20,301 nucleotides of DNA from RPQK01 sp041946865 (lineage in GTDB: Bacteria; Acidobacteriota; UBA6911; RPQK01): the NCBI GenBank assembly GCA_041946865.1, contig JBHGBF010000074.1, positions 1-20,301 on the forward strand, written 5' to 3'. Positions 1-6,862 of this stretch are shown here, piece after piece. The notes beneath the pieces were generated by a model, which had not been told where the DNA came from, made no database searches, and worked only from the letters and a program-made list of their open reading frames with translations. A program made the translations under genes and the position numbers. Each line of letters starts with the position of its first letter. The first letter of the stretch is position 1.

Positions 1-51
1 CCGGCCACAATGGGCGCTCGTTTCCACTACGCTTCGCTCGCAGAAAACTGA
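1..51 (+). CDS. possible C-terminal end of an upstream gene
   Basis: The first frame is open from the window edge to a TGA at 49-51, giving about 16 residues. It could be the tail of a gene that starts outside the window. The piece is too short to recognise a family, and a chance open stretch of this length is common, so this is only a possibility. The strong promoter-like sequence at 81-108 would lie about 30 bp after its stop, consistent with a gene boundary. Confidence 0.2.
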   Translation, partial: PATMGARFHYASLAEN

Positions 52-80
52 GCGGTTACGGGGGCCGCAGTTCTTTCTTC

Positions 81-108
81 TTGACTTTCCAAGATAGGGC
101 TGTATTAT
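81..108 (+). promoter_or_regulatory. sigma-70-type promoter for the small Cys protein
   Basis: TTGACT (81-86) and TATTAT (103-108) are separated by 16 bp, close to the bacterial housekeeping consensus. Transcription would begin near 115, about 47 nt before the ATG at 162. The hairpin at 121-134 would then lie almost at the 5' end of the message. Seen by eye; no mapping data. Confidence 0.6.
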
Positions 109-120
109 TAGCAGCTTTTA

Positions 121-141
121 CCCGCTTCGGCGGGCATTTTT
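121..141 (+). terminator. hairpin with U-run in the 5' leader
   Basis: CCCGC (121-125), loop TTCG (126-129) and GCGGG (130-134) form a perfect 5-bp stem with a stable UUCG tetraloop, followed by CATTTTTG. This has the form of an intrinsic terminator. It sits only a few nucleotides after the predicted start of transcription and just before the ribosome binding site. It may therefore be a leader hairpin that stabilises the mRNA or attenuates it, or a terminator for transcripts arriving from the left. Confidence 0.5.
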
Positions 142-161
142 GTATCAGAAAGGAGACAGCC

Positions 162-347
162 ATGGCCGAAAAGATCAGCAAGACCGCTCGTGCAAGCCTG
201 GGACAGAAAGGCTCGGCAGGCGCCGCCCGCAACTGCCCGCAATGTGGCACCGCGCTGGTTCCTACCAAAGTCATCAAGAGTGCCGGACAGCCGGGTGGCA
301 TGTACTGGGTTTGCCAGAAAGACGACTATCGCGTTAAGACCCGATAA
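162..347 (+). CDS. small putative zinc-binding protein
   Basis: A 61-residue basic protein. The ATG at 162 is chosen because GGAG (152-155) lies at good spacing before it; a longer reading to a TTG at 81 would start inside the promoter. It carries Cys25-x2-Cys28 in a CPQCG knuckle and a third Cys at 51, so a zinc-ribbon-like site is likely, with the fourth ligand possibly Asp/His or supplied by a partner. The N-terminal 24 residues are Lys/Ala/Gly-rich and probably disordered. The overall look is that of small ribosome- or nucleic-acid-associated zinc proteins, but I do not recognise a named family. It is a single gene with its own promoter, converging on queA. Confidence 0.65.
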   Translation: MAEKISKTARASLGQKGSAGAARNCPQCGTALVPTKVIKSAGQPGGMYWVCQKDDYRVKTR

Positions 348-350
348 TAA

Positions 351-393
351 GAAGTCAGAAGCCCGTCCCTGATCAGCTGGAGCTTCTGACTTC
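351..393. terminator. bidirectional hairpin between convergent genes
   Basis: GAAGTCAGAAGC (351-362) and GCTTCTGACTTC (382-393) are perfect 12-bp complements around a 19-nt loop that itself contains the palindrome CTGATCAG. It starts 3 bp after the stop of the small protein and lies 35 bp beyond the stop of queA on the other strand, so it can end both transcripts. Neither side has a strict U-run: a pyrimidine tract follows on the plus side and TTATTAT on the minus side. Confidence 0.6.
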
Positions 394-419
394 CTCCTTC
401 CTTCCTCCTTCCTTCCTCT
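393..419 (+). repeat. homopyrimidine tandem repeat, 11-bp period
   Basis: The stretch is pure C/T with unit CCTCCTTCCTT repeated about two and a half times. It directly follows the 12-bp stem and precedes the end of queA. Such tracts are prone to slippage and can form triplex structures; no function is shown by the sequence. Confidence 0.6.
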
Positions 420-427
420 GCCGAGTT

Positions 428-1456
428 TTACAGAATCAGCATTGCATCTCCGTAGCTGTAAAACCTGTACCGTTGCCGGATGGCCTCCCGGTAACACTCC
501 CGGATGAACTCGGTTCCGGCAAAAGCGGATACGAGGAGCAGCAGAGTCGACTTGGGAAGGTGGAAATTGGTGATGAGAGCGCCTGTTACGCCAAAGTCAA
601 AGCCCGGGTAAATGAAGATATCGGTTGATCCTCGCTCGCATACGATCCGCCCGTTGGCCCGGTAGACGTGCTCGAGAACCCGCGTGGAGGTGGTGCCGAC
701 AGCCACTATTCTCCGGCCCTGTTCGAGTTGCGACTGAATCTCCAAGGCAGCCTCCGGCCCAATCTCATAATCCTCCGAGTGCATTCGGTGCTCTTCCACC
801 TGGTCGGCCTTCACCGGCTGGAAGGTGCCGTACCCGACGTGCAGCGTGATCGCCACATGACGGAGACGTTCGAGGAGGGCCGGGGTGAAGTGGAGACCGG
901 CAGTCGGCGCTGCTACCGACCCGGTCCTCTCTGCGTAAACCGTCTGGTAGCGTTCCCGGTCTTCCGGCGATTCATGTCCCGGCTCGCGGTCAATATAGGG
1001 GGGCAGCGGCATCTGGCCCAGCTCCTGGATCTGCTCGAAGAAGTCGCCGTCCGAATGGAACTGGATCAGACGGGTCATCTGCTCCGGTGACGCGGAGTCA
1101 AGCACGGAGCCGGTCAGTTTTGGTCCAAAGGACAGGCGGTGACCCGCCCGGGCTTTTCTCCCCGGCTTGATCAACACCTCCCAGGTTGCGTCTGTAACTC
1201 GTTTGAGCAACAGGACCTCGAGCACGCTTGTCCCACCCTCGCGCAGGGCAAAGAGCCGGGCCGGAAAGACGCGGGTATTGTTGATCACCAGGAGATCGCC
1301 GGGCGCGAGAAAGGCCGGAAGATCGCAGAACCGGGCATGGGTGATTTTCTTTGTCTTCCGGTCAGCCACCATGAGCCGTGAGGTGTCACGAGTCGATGTC
1401 GGGTGCTGGGCAACCAGGTCGGAAGGCAGGTCGTAATCAAAGTCGGCAAGCCGCAC
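428..1456 (-). CDS. queA: QueA, SAM:tRNA ribosyltransferase-isomerase
   Basis: The 342-residue product matches QueA over its whole expected length. QueA transfers and isomerises the ribosyl group of S-adenosylmethionine onto 7-aminomethyl-7-deazaguanine at tRNA position 34, giving epoxyqueuosine. Family marks are the N-terminal MRLADFDYDLP and IAQHP-like segment, the GDLLVINNTRVFPARL stretch near residues 53-68, the VAAPTAGLHFT motif near 182-192, the GYGTFQPV motif and the C-terminal FHLPKSTLLLLVSAF. The start is a GTG at 1454-1456; the encoded MRLADFDY fits the usual QueA start. No Shine-Dalgarno precedes it, and an extended -10 box ends 6 nt upstream, so translation may be leaderless. It is divergent from the MFS gene. 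tgt and other queuosine genes are not in the window. Confidence 0.95.
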   Translation of the reverse strand: MRLADFDYDLPSDLVAQHPTSTRDTSRLMVADRKTKKITHARFCDLPAFLAPGDLLVINNTRVFPARLFALREGGTSVLEVLLLKRVTDATWEVLIKPGRKARAGHRLSFGPKLTGSVLDSASPEQMTRLIQFHSDGDFFEQIQELGQMPLPPYIDREPGHESPEDRERYQTVYAERTGSVAAPTAGLHFTPALLERLRHVAITLHVGYGTFQPVKADQVEEHRMHSEDYEIGPEAALEIQSQLEQGRRIVAVGTTSTRVLEHVYRANGRIVCERGSTDIFIYPGFDFGVTGALITNFHLPKSTLLLLVSAFAGTEFIRECYREAIRQRYRFYSYGDAMLIL

Positions 1457-1462
1457 GGGGCT

Positions 1463-1471
1463 ATTTTAGCA
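1463..1471 (-). promoter_or_regulatory. extended -10 box of queA
   Basis: On the minus strand the sequence reads TGCTAAAAT, an extended -10 (TGn plus TAAAAT at 1463-1468). Six nucleotides follow before the GTG start, placing the expected first transcribed base on or next to the start codon. No clear -35 box is seen, which is usual for extended -10 promoters. Confidence 0.5.
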
Positions 1472-1554
1472 AGTTGCCGGTTGATGACCCGTACTGACTG
1501 GCAGAGCCGCAAGCCGGCTTTCTTTGCGGGGCGCCTGGGTCGCCTGGCTCCCAC

Positions 1555-1583
1555 CTGACAAACCCTTCCGACTGTGGCAGAAT
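1555..1583 (+). promoter_or_regulatory. promoter for the MFS-SDR pair
   Basis: CTGACA (1555-1560), a 17-bp spacer and CAGAAT (1578-1583), with TG at 1575-1576 making an extended -10. Transcription would start near 1590, leaving a leader of about 25 nt that holds GGAG (1602-1605) before the ATG at 1615. Confidence 0.45.
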
Positions 1584-1614
1584 GGCCAATCTCTGTTACG
1601 TGGAGCTCCTCGAC

Positions 1615-2799
1615 ATGAAGATCCCAAAGCCGGTATTGCTGCTAGCCTCCGGGCATTTCTGTGTCGACCTCTACTCGTCCATGTTTGCGGCCTTCCTGCC
1701 TTTCCTCCAGCACAAACTGGGGCTCACGCTTTCCCAAGCGGGACTGCTGGCCGGCGTCCTGGTTTTCTCCAGCTCGCTCTCACAGCCGATCTATGGCCTG
1801 CTTTCGGACCGCTTTCGGAGCAGGGCGTTTGTGGTTCTCGGGCCTGCTCTGGCCGGAATATTCACCTCCTGTCTGGGCGCCGCTCCCGGCGTGAAGACTC
1901 TGTTTCTGCTCCTCCTCCTGGCGGGAGTGGGGATTGCCTCGTACCATCCTCAGGGCGCTGCTCTGACTCACAAGGTTAGCGACACCAACCATGCGTTCAA
2001 CATGTCGATTTTCGTCACGGCAGGGACTGTCGGTTTTGCGCTTGGCCCGATCTACATAACGACTATCATCCAGTCCGTGGGCCTGGGCGAGACTTTTTGG
2101 GCGGCAATCCCCGGTCTGGTGATAACGCTTTTGTTGTACCTGTATAGCCCGTCCCCGGCGGCCTTCTCGCGCCATCACGGCGCGAGTCTCCGCGAACAGG
2201 TTCAGGGGTTGGCGCGTCCGCTGCTGGTTCTCTATGCGCTGGTCGTCATTCGATCGATCACGCACTCTGGTATCAGCTCTTTCCTCCCGCTCTACTACAT
2301 CCAGCACGGCTATTCCGCTTACCGCGGCAACCAGTTCCTCAGCATCTTTCTTTTTACCGGCGGGGCCGCAGGTCTGGGCGGCGGCTGGCTGGCAGACCGT
2401 TACAGCGGCAAGAGGATGATGAGTCTCTCCTTTATCGCAGCCTTTCCCCTTTTCCTCGGTTTCCTGATCTCGGATGGCTTGTGGTCGGTGCTTCTCAGCA
2501 GCGCCGCTTCTGTGGTTCTGCTGTTCACAGGTCCTGTCAATGTTGTTATGGCGCAAAGACTTGTTCCCCGAGGCGCCAGTACGGTGGCGGCTCTCACCAT
2601 GGGGTTCGCCTGGGGAACCGCTGGGCTGCTGATTCCGCTGGTGGGAGTCGGCATTGAACATCTCGGTTTCCATTTCACTTACGCGCTCCTGGCCGTCTTG
2701 ACACTGCCTGGTTTTGTCCTCACCCTGTTACTGCCTTCTGATGACCAGGTGGGAGGACGGGTGCGACGGGCTATCCCAATAGAGAGCCAGGCTCCATGA
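1615..2799 (+). CDS. MFS transporter, fosmidomycin-resistance (Fsr) type
   Basis: A 394-residue membrane protein of the major facilitator superfamily with about 12 hydrophobic segments. The ATG at 1615 is preferred over one at 1582 because GGAG at 1602-1605 precedes it and the N-terminus then starts just before helix 1. The loop 2-3 motif GLLSDRFRSR (about 61-70) is the MFS signature, and its pseudo-repeat GGWLADRYSGKR appears in the second half. The opening segment (LLASGHFCVDLYSS) and the YHPQGAALTHK stretch resemble Fsr, a proton-driven efflux carrier for fosmidomycin. The substrate here is unknown. Its stop overlaps the start of the next gene (ATGA at 2796-2799), so the two are probably translated in a coupled way. 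Confidence 0.85.
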   Translation: MKIPKPVLLLASGHFCVDLYSSMFAAFLPFLQHKLGLTLSQAGLLAGVLVFSSSLSQPIYGLLSDRFRSRAFVVLGPALAGIFTSCLGAAPGVKTLFLLLLLAGVGIASYHPQGAALTHKVSDTNHAFNMSIFVTAGTVGFALGPIYITTIIQSVGLGETFWAAIPGLVITLLLYLYSPSPAAFSRHHGASLREQVQGLARPLLVLYALVVIRSITHSGISSFLPLYYIQHGYSAYRGNQFLSIFLFTGGAAGLGGGWLADRYSGKRMMSLSFIAAFPLFLGFLISDGLWSVLLSSAASVVLLFTGPVNVVMAQRLVPRGASTVAALTMGFAWGTAGLLIPLVGVGIEHLGFHFTYALLAVLTLPGFVLTLLLPSDDQVGGRVRRAIPIESQAP

Positions 2800-3569
2800 A
2801 AGACACTCACTTGATTGATCTGACTGGGCAGACGGCGCTGATCACGGGCGGCACGCGTGGGATCGGGCGCAGCGCCTGCCTGCAGCTCGCCCGTGCCGGC
2901 GCCGACATCGTCTTCACCTACAGGGCCGCGACGCAAGCGGCTCGGCAGACCCAGGCGGAAATCGAACGGCTCGGTCGTAATGTGCTGGCTGAGCAGGCGG
3001 ATGCCGCAAGCAAGTCCGACATGGAACGGGTTTTCGAGCGAGCGGTCAGCCGTTTCGGGGGAGTCAACGTGGCGGTTGCGAATGCCGGCATCTGGAAGCG
3101 CGCGCCGATTGACGAAATGACCGAGCAGCAATGGGGAGAAACCATTGACACGAACCTTAAGTCGGCCTATCTGCTCTGTCACCTGGCTGCCCGTCACATG
3201 AAACCGCGACGCTCCGGCACGATCATACTGGTCAGCTCGACCGCTGGACAGCGGGGTGAGCCCTACTATTCGCACTACGCGGCAAGCAAAGGCGGAATCA
3301 TCGCTTTCACCAAGGCTCTGGCGGCTGAGCTCGGTCCTTCGGGCATCAGAGTCAACTGCGTCGCCCCCGGCTGGGTGCTGACGGACATGACTGCCGGCGT
3401 CTTTGCGAACCACGCGTTCAGGCGATCCGTCGAAGCGGGAACGCCGCTCGGCCGGATCGCCGAGCCGGATCAAATTGCCGCGGTCATCCTTTTCCTGGCC
3501 TCCGATCTGGCTTCGAACGTCCAGGGTGAGGTCATCAACGCGAATGGCGGCTCCGTCCTGTGCGGTTGA
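2796..3569 (+). CDS. SDR-family oxidoreductase (FabG-like)
   Basis: A 257-residue classical short-chain dehydrogenase/reductase. The NAD(P)-binding motif TGGTRGIG is at 17-24, the structural VANAG at about 94-98, and the catalytic tetrad is complete: Asn120, Ser148, Tyr161 and Lys165 (YAASK). Length and the C-terminal LASDLASNVQGEVINANGG are typical of FabG-like 3-oxoacyl reductases. The many paralogues of this family make the real substrate uncertain. It overlaps the MFS transporter by 4 bp and has no separate promoter, suggesting that the pair handles one compound (reduction plus export), which is an inference. No acyl carrier or malonyl-transfer gene sits beside it, so a role in general fatty-acid synthesis is not supported by context. 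Confidence 0.9.
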   Translation: MKDTHLIDLTGQTALITGGTRGIGRSACLQLARAGADIVFTYRAATQAARQTQAEIERLGRNVLAEQADAASKSDMERVFERAVSRFGGVNVAVANAGIWKRAPIDEMTEQQWGETIDTNLKSAYLLCHLAARHMKPRRSGTIILVSSTAGQRGEPYYSHYAASKGGIIAFTKALAAELGPSGIRVNCVAPGWVLTDMTAGVFANHAFRRSVEAGTPLGRIAEPDQIAAVILFLASDLASNVQGEVINANGGSVLCG

Positions 3570-3594
3570 CAGCCCCTGGGCGCCCCTATACGAT
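3566..3594 (+). promoter_or_regulatory. promoter before the YihY-family gene
   Basis: A perfect TTGACA (3566-3571) overlaps the TGA stop of the SDR gene. After 17 bp comes TACGAT (3589-3594). Transcription would begin near 3601, about 68 nt before the GTG start at 3669. Confidence 0.5.
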
Positions 3595-3668
3595 TGAATT
3601 ACACCTGCCCCCGTCGTTTTTATCGGCCCGTGATCCAGTCAAAGTCCTGAGCAGTTGGAGGTATTACG

Positions 3669-4550
3669 GTGGGACTATGGGGTCAATTTGTCAGCGACAT
3701 GACTCGGAAACAATTCGTGACCGATCTGTATTTGGAGATAGAGGATGACAATGTCTTTAACGGCGCGGCGGCGCTGGCGTATTACTGGATGCTCGCGATT
3801 TTTCCTGCCGCCATCTTTCTGCTGAGCCTTCTGCCGTTCCTCCCGATTCCGAATCTGGAGGACGCCATCATGGACCTTCTTGGACAGGCCCTTCCCAGGG
3901 AAGCGAGCACTCTTTTCAGGGACGTCGTCTCCGAAGTCACCTCCAATACCAGCGGCGGATTGCTCTCCTTTGGCCTGCTTTTTACCCTCTGGTCTGCGTC
4001 GAGTGGGCTTTACGCGATCATGCAGCAGCTGAACATCACGTACGACGTGAAGGAGGGCCGTTCCTTCTGGAAGGTACGAGGCATTGCCTTAGTCCTGACG
4101 GCCATGTTCCTCGCCATGATCGTCGGCGCCTTTGCCCTTGTGGTTTTTGGTGGCGTGGTTCAGGAATGGCTGGCTTCTCTTGTAGGGCCGGAGCCCCTTT
4201 TGCTGGGCTTTTTTGCGACACTCCGGTGGGTCATTATCGTCTGTTTGATCCTCCTCGGCTTCGCCACGATTTACTACTTTGGGCCGGATGTGGAGCAGAG
4301 GTTCGAGTTCATCACCCCCGGAAGTGTCCTCGGCTCAGCTCTTCTAATTGCCGCTTCGGTCGGATTCAGCTACTACGTCGCCAACTTTGGTGACTACACC
4401 GCCACATATGGAAGCATCGGAGCGGTGATTATCCTGCTCCTGTGGCTCTATCTTGCCGGCCTGGTCATTCTTCTGGGTTCCGAGGTGAATGCTCTGCTCG
4501 AGCACTACAATCCCCGAGGCAAGAGTAAGGGTGAAAAGACGGAAGCTTAG
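3669..4550 (+). CDS. YihY/BrkB-family inner-membrane protein
   Basis: A 293-residue polytopic membrane protein, starting with GTG at 3669 behind TTGGAGG (3655-3661). It has about six hydrophobic segments. Family marks are the early FNGAAALAYYWMLAIFP stretch (about 30-46), the central GLLFTLWSASSG segment and the closing GAVIILLLWLYLAGLVILLG run followed by SEVNA (about 252-277). The family was once annotated as ribonuclease BN, later shown to be wrong; its molecular role remains unclear and it is best described as a conserved membrane protein of unknown function. The acidic/basic C-terminal tail is cytoplasmic by the positive-inside rule. It has its own promoter and is not clearly in an operon with the flanking genes. 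Confidence 0.88.
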   Translation: MGLWGQFVSDMTRKQFVTDLYLEIEDDNVFNGAAALAYYWMLAIFPAAIFLLSLLPFLPIPNLEDAIMDLLGQALPREASTLFRDVVSEVTSNTSGGLLSFGLLFTLWSASSGLYAIMQQLNITYDVKEGRSFWKVRGIALVLTAMFLAMIVGAFALVVFGGVVQEWLASLVGPEPLLLGFFATLRWVIIVCLILLGFATIYYFGPDVEQRFEFITPGSVLGSALLIAASVGFSYYVANFGDYTATYGSIGAVIILLLWLYLAGLVILLGSEVNALLEHYNPRGKSKGEKTEA

Positions 4551-4554
4551 GCCA

Positions 4555-4653
4555 ATGGACGAAGCGGACGACGTGGAGGTAGTCGACTGTATTGCGGGGG
4601 CGGATCCGGTCGATCCTGTTCATTTCGTTCGCCAGGCGGTCTGTCTGCCATAA
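4555..4653 (+). CDS. possible 32-residue ORF upstream of the metal ATPase
   Basis: An ATG at 4555 opens a 32-codon frame ending in TAA at 4651-4653. The product is acidic at the N-terminus and contains two Cys. It starts 4 bp after the YihY-family stop, and its own stop codon lies inside the -10 box proposed for the ATPase. The Shine-Dalgarno is weak (TAGG, 4 nt before). It could be a small protein co-transcribed with the YihY gene, or a chance frame in the gap. No family recognised. Confidence 0.2.
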   Translation: MDEADDVEVVDCIAGADPVDPVHFVRQAVCLP

Positions 4654-4654
4654 T
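4646..4654 (+). promoter_or_regulatory. extended -10 box of the metal ATPase
   Basis: TGC followed by CATAAT (4649-4654) forms an extended -10. Six nucleotides separate it from the GTG at 4661, the same spacing as at queA. The expected transcription start therefore falls on the start codon. No Shine-Dalgarno is visible before 4661. Confidence 0.45.
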
Positions 4655-4660
4655 AGTCTC

Positions 4661-6763
4661 GTGGTTGACGTCGGCCGTATCGTTGAAATCCCTATACGCG
4701 GTATGGATTGCGCGGAGTGCACTCGGCATGTCCGCCGGGCGATTGAGAATGTCCCTGGTGTCGAGTCCGTTGAAGTCTTTCTGACCTCAGAGAAGGCTTT
4801 GGTGCGGCTCGGAACCGAACCCATCGATTACCGGAGTATTCAGGAGGCGGTCACCCGAGCGGGCTACAGTGCCGAGCCCCCCGTTGCCCGCACGTCGTCT
4901 CGATTGTCGACGGCCACCAGAGCACTGACCGTTTTTGGCCTGGTCTCGGGCGCGGTTCTCTTCATCGTTATTCTCGGCGAGTGGTTCGGTGTGCTCGAGG
5001 CCGTCGCCTCACGCGTGCCCTGGTGGGTCTCTCTGATCGTGATCGCGACGGCGGGTTATCCGGTCTTTCGCGATGTCGTTCGCGCGACTCTCGGCGGCCG
5101 CGTCATCTCGCACACCCTGATGTCACTTGGTGTCGTGGCCGCCCTCGTTGTCGGTGAGTGGGCCACTGCGGCCGTCGTGGTGTTCTTCATGCGCGTGGGC
5201 GCTTTCTCGGAGAGATTTACGACAGACCGCGCTCGCGGCGCTTTAAGAGATCTGCTGGCCCTTAGCCCTCAGACTGCAAGAATCGAACGAGACGGCCGGG
5301 AAGTTGAAATCCCGGTAGTTGAGCTGGGCCGGGGCGACGTGGTGATTGTCAGACCGGGTGAGAAGATCCCGGTTGACGGCCGCGTCGTCTCGGGGCACGC
5401 CGCAGTGGACCAGTCCCCGATCACTGGAGAACCGCTTCCCGCGGATGTCGGCCCGGGTTCCGAGGTTTATGCGGCAACTCTTGCCCAGGCCGGTTCCCTC
5501 CGGATTGCCACCGAGAGAATCGGGCCGGAAACCACGTATGGCCGCGTGGTTGCCATCGTGCAGCAGGCAGAATCCAAGCCGTCACGCGTGCAACGTTTTG
5601 CCGACAGGTTTACCGTGTATTTCCTTCCTCTTGTCGCCCTGGTAGCGGCAGCGACGTTTTTGATTAAACGCGACCCGATGGCGACGGTCGCCGTCCTGGT
5701 GGTTGCCTGCTCCTGCTCGGTCGCGCTGGCGACTCCTATCGCCATCCTGGCTTCGGTGGGCGCGGCGGCCAGGCAGGGATTGCTCGTCAAAGGCGGACGC
5801 ACGCTCGAGGTCCTCGCTCGCGTGGATCAGCTCCTTCTCGACAAGACCGGCACCCTCACCCTTGGCCAGCCACGAGTCATGACTGTGCTCGCTATTCCTC
5901 CTTTTGACGAGGAAACCCTGCTCCAGACCGCAGCCGGCGCCGAACGTTTCTCCGAGCATCCGCTCGCTGAAGCGGTCCGGCGGGCCGCTTTTGAGAAAGG
6001 ACTGACCCTGGCCGAGCCGGAGGACTTCGAATCGAAGCCGGGAACTGGCGTGCGAGCCACGGTGGCCGGGAAGAGCGTTTTCGTGGGAAAACGACCCACG
6101 TTGAACCGGTCTTTCCCGGGAGACGTCGTGCATGCCGCACGGCGGCTCGAGGAGCGCGGCGCCACCCTGATCTTCCTCAGTGTCGATGGGGTGCCGGCAG
6201 GCTTCCTGGCAGCCGAAGACACCATGCGTCCGGAGATTCCGGACGCCATTCGACAGCTGCGTGAAAGCGGGCTGACGGCTGTGGAGCTCCTGACGGGTGA
6301 CCATGCCGGCAGCGCCCGTGAACTGGCTGGCCGCCTGGGCATTGAGTATCGAGCCGATCTTTTGCCCGAGGATAAGATCCGGGCGGTCCAGGAACACCAG
6401 GATGCCGGCCGAATCGTGGCCATGGTCGGAGACGGGATTAACGATGCGCCGGCCTTGAAGAGGGCCGACGTGGGCATCGCCATGGGAGTTGCCGGTTCCG
6501 AGATAGCGCTCGAGGCAGCTGATCTCGCGCTGATGACCGACAACTGGTTGCTCGTACCTGCGGCCTTTCAGCTCGCGCGGCGAACCATGCGCGTCGTGCA
6601 CGCCAACCTTTTCTTCACGGCGGCCTACAACCTGGGCGGGATTCTGCTGGCCGCTCTGGGGCTGCTCCCGCCTATCCTGGCCGCCGCCGCCCAGTCCTTG
6701 CCCGATATCGGTGTCCTCGCCAATTCCTCGCGGCTGCTGAGATGGACGGTTCGCACGGGTTAG
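4661..6763 (+). CDS. P1B-type heavy-metal-translocating ATPase
   Basis: A 700-residue metal pump if started at the GTG at 4661; an upstream start at 4592 would add 23 residues with no family match. In order: one heavy-metal-associated domain with GMDCAEC (14-20), transmembrane helices, the actuator loop with SPITGE (about 252-257), the metal-site helix with Cys350-Ser351-Cys352, the phosphorylation motif DKTGT (394-398), SEHPLAE with the P1B His-Pro pair (433-434), and the hinge motif GDGINDAP (590-597). It hydrolyses ATP to move a soft metal ion across the inner membrane. The usual Cys-Pro-Cys is changed to Cys-Ser-Cys. The last helices have YN (656-657) and SLPDIGVLANS, with the Asp of Zn/Cd pumps, so the metal cannot be assigned. 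Confidence 0.92.
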   Translation: MVDVGRIVEIPIRGMDCAECTRHVRRAIENVPGVESVEVFLTSEKALVRLGTEPIDYRSIQEAVTRAGYSAEPPVARTSSRLSTATRALTVFGLVSGAVLFIVILGEWFGVLEAVASRVPWWVSLIVIATAGYPVFRDVVRATLGGRVISHTLMSLGVVAALVVGEWATAAVVVFFMRVGAFSERFTTDRARGALRDLLALSPQTARIERDGREVEIPVVELGRGDVVIVRPGEKIPVDGRVVSGHAAVDQSPITGEPLPADVGPGSEVYAATLAQAGSLRIATERIGPETTYGRVVAIVQQAESKPSRVQRFADRFTVYFLPLVALVAAATFLIKRDPMATVAVLVVACSCSVALATPIAILASVGAAARQGLLVKGGRTLEVLARVDQLLLDKTGTLTLGQPRVMTVLAIPPFDEETLLQTAAGAERFSEHPLAEAVRRAAFEKGLTLAEPEDFESKPGTGVRATVAGKSVFVGKRPTLNRSFPGDVVHAARRLEERGATLIFLSVDGVPAGFLAAEDTMRPEIPDAIRQLRESGLTAVELLTGDHAGSARELAGRLGIEYRADLLPEDKIRAVQEHQDAGRIVAMVGDGINDAPALKRADVGIAMGVAGSEIALEAADLALMTDNWLLVPAAFQLARRTMRVVHANLFFTAAYNLGGILLAALGLLPPILAAAAQSLPDIGVLANSSRLLRWTVRTG

Positions 6764-6773
6764 CTTTGCGGTA

Positions 6774-6811
6774 AGAGCGCTGAGCTGTGACGGCTGATCG
6801 CTGACCGCTCT
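6774..6811 (+). repeat. imperfect GCTGA repeats within an inverted repeat
   Basis: AGAGCG (6774-6779) pairs with CGCTCT (6806-6811). Between them the sequence repeats GCTGA or CTGTGA in degenerate 7-8 bp units. It follows the ATPase stop by about 10 bp. It could form a weak hairpin, but no U-run follows, so it is not a convincing terminator. Confidence 0.35.
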
Positions 6812-6849
6812 GCCATACGAGACACCCCCATTGTTCCTGCAATTTCGGT

Positions 6850-6855
6850 TATAGT
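6850..6855 (+). promoter_or_regulatory. -10 box close to the ThuA-like gene start
   Basis: TATAGT ends 7 nt before the ATG at 6863, and no Shine-Dalgarno is present between them. The spacing suggests a leaderless transcript. No good -35 hexamer is found at 16-18 bp, so this call is weaker than those at queA and the ATPase. Confidence 0.35.
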
Positions 6856-6862
6856 TAGCGTC

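Noticed and set aside
1780..2673. Minus-strand open frame of 297 codons opposite the MFS gene
   Set aside because: Hydrophilic, low-complexity shadow of a membrane protein gene; no Shine-Dalgarno and no recognisable motif.
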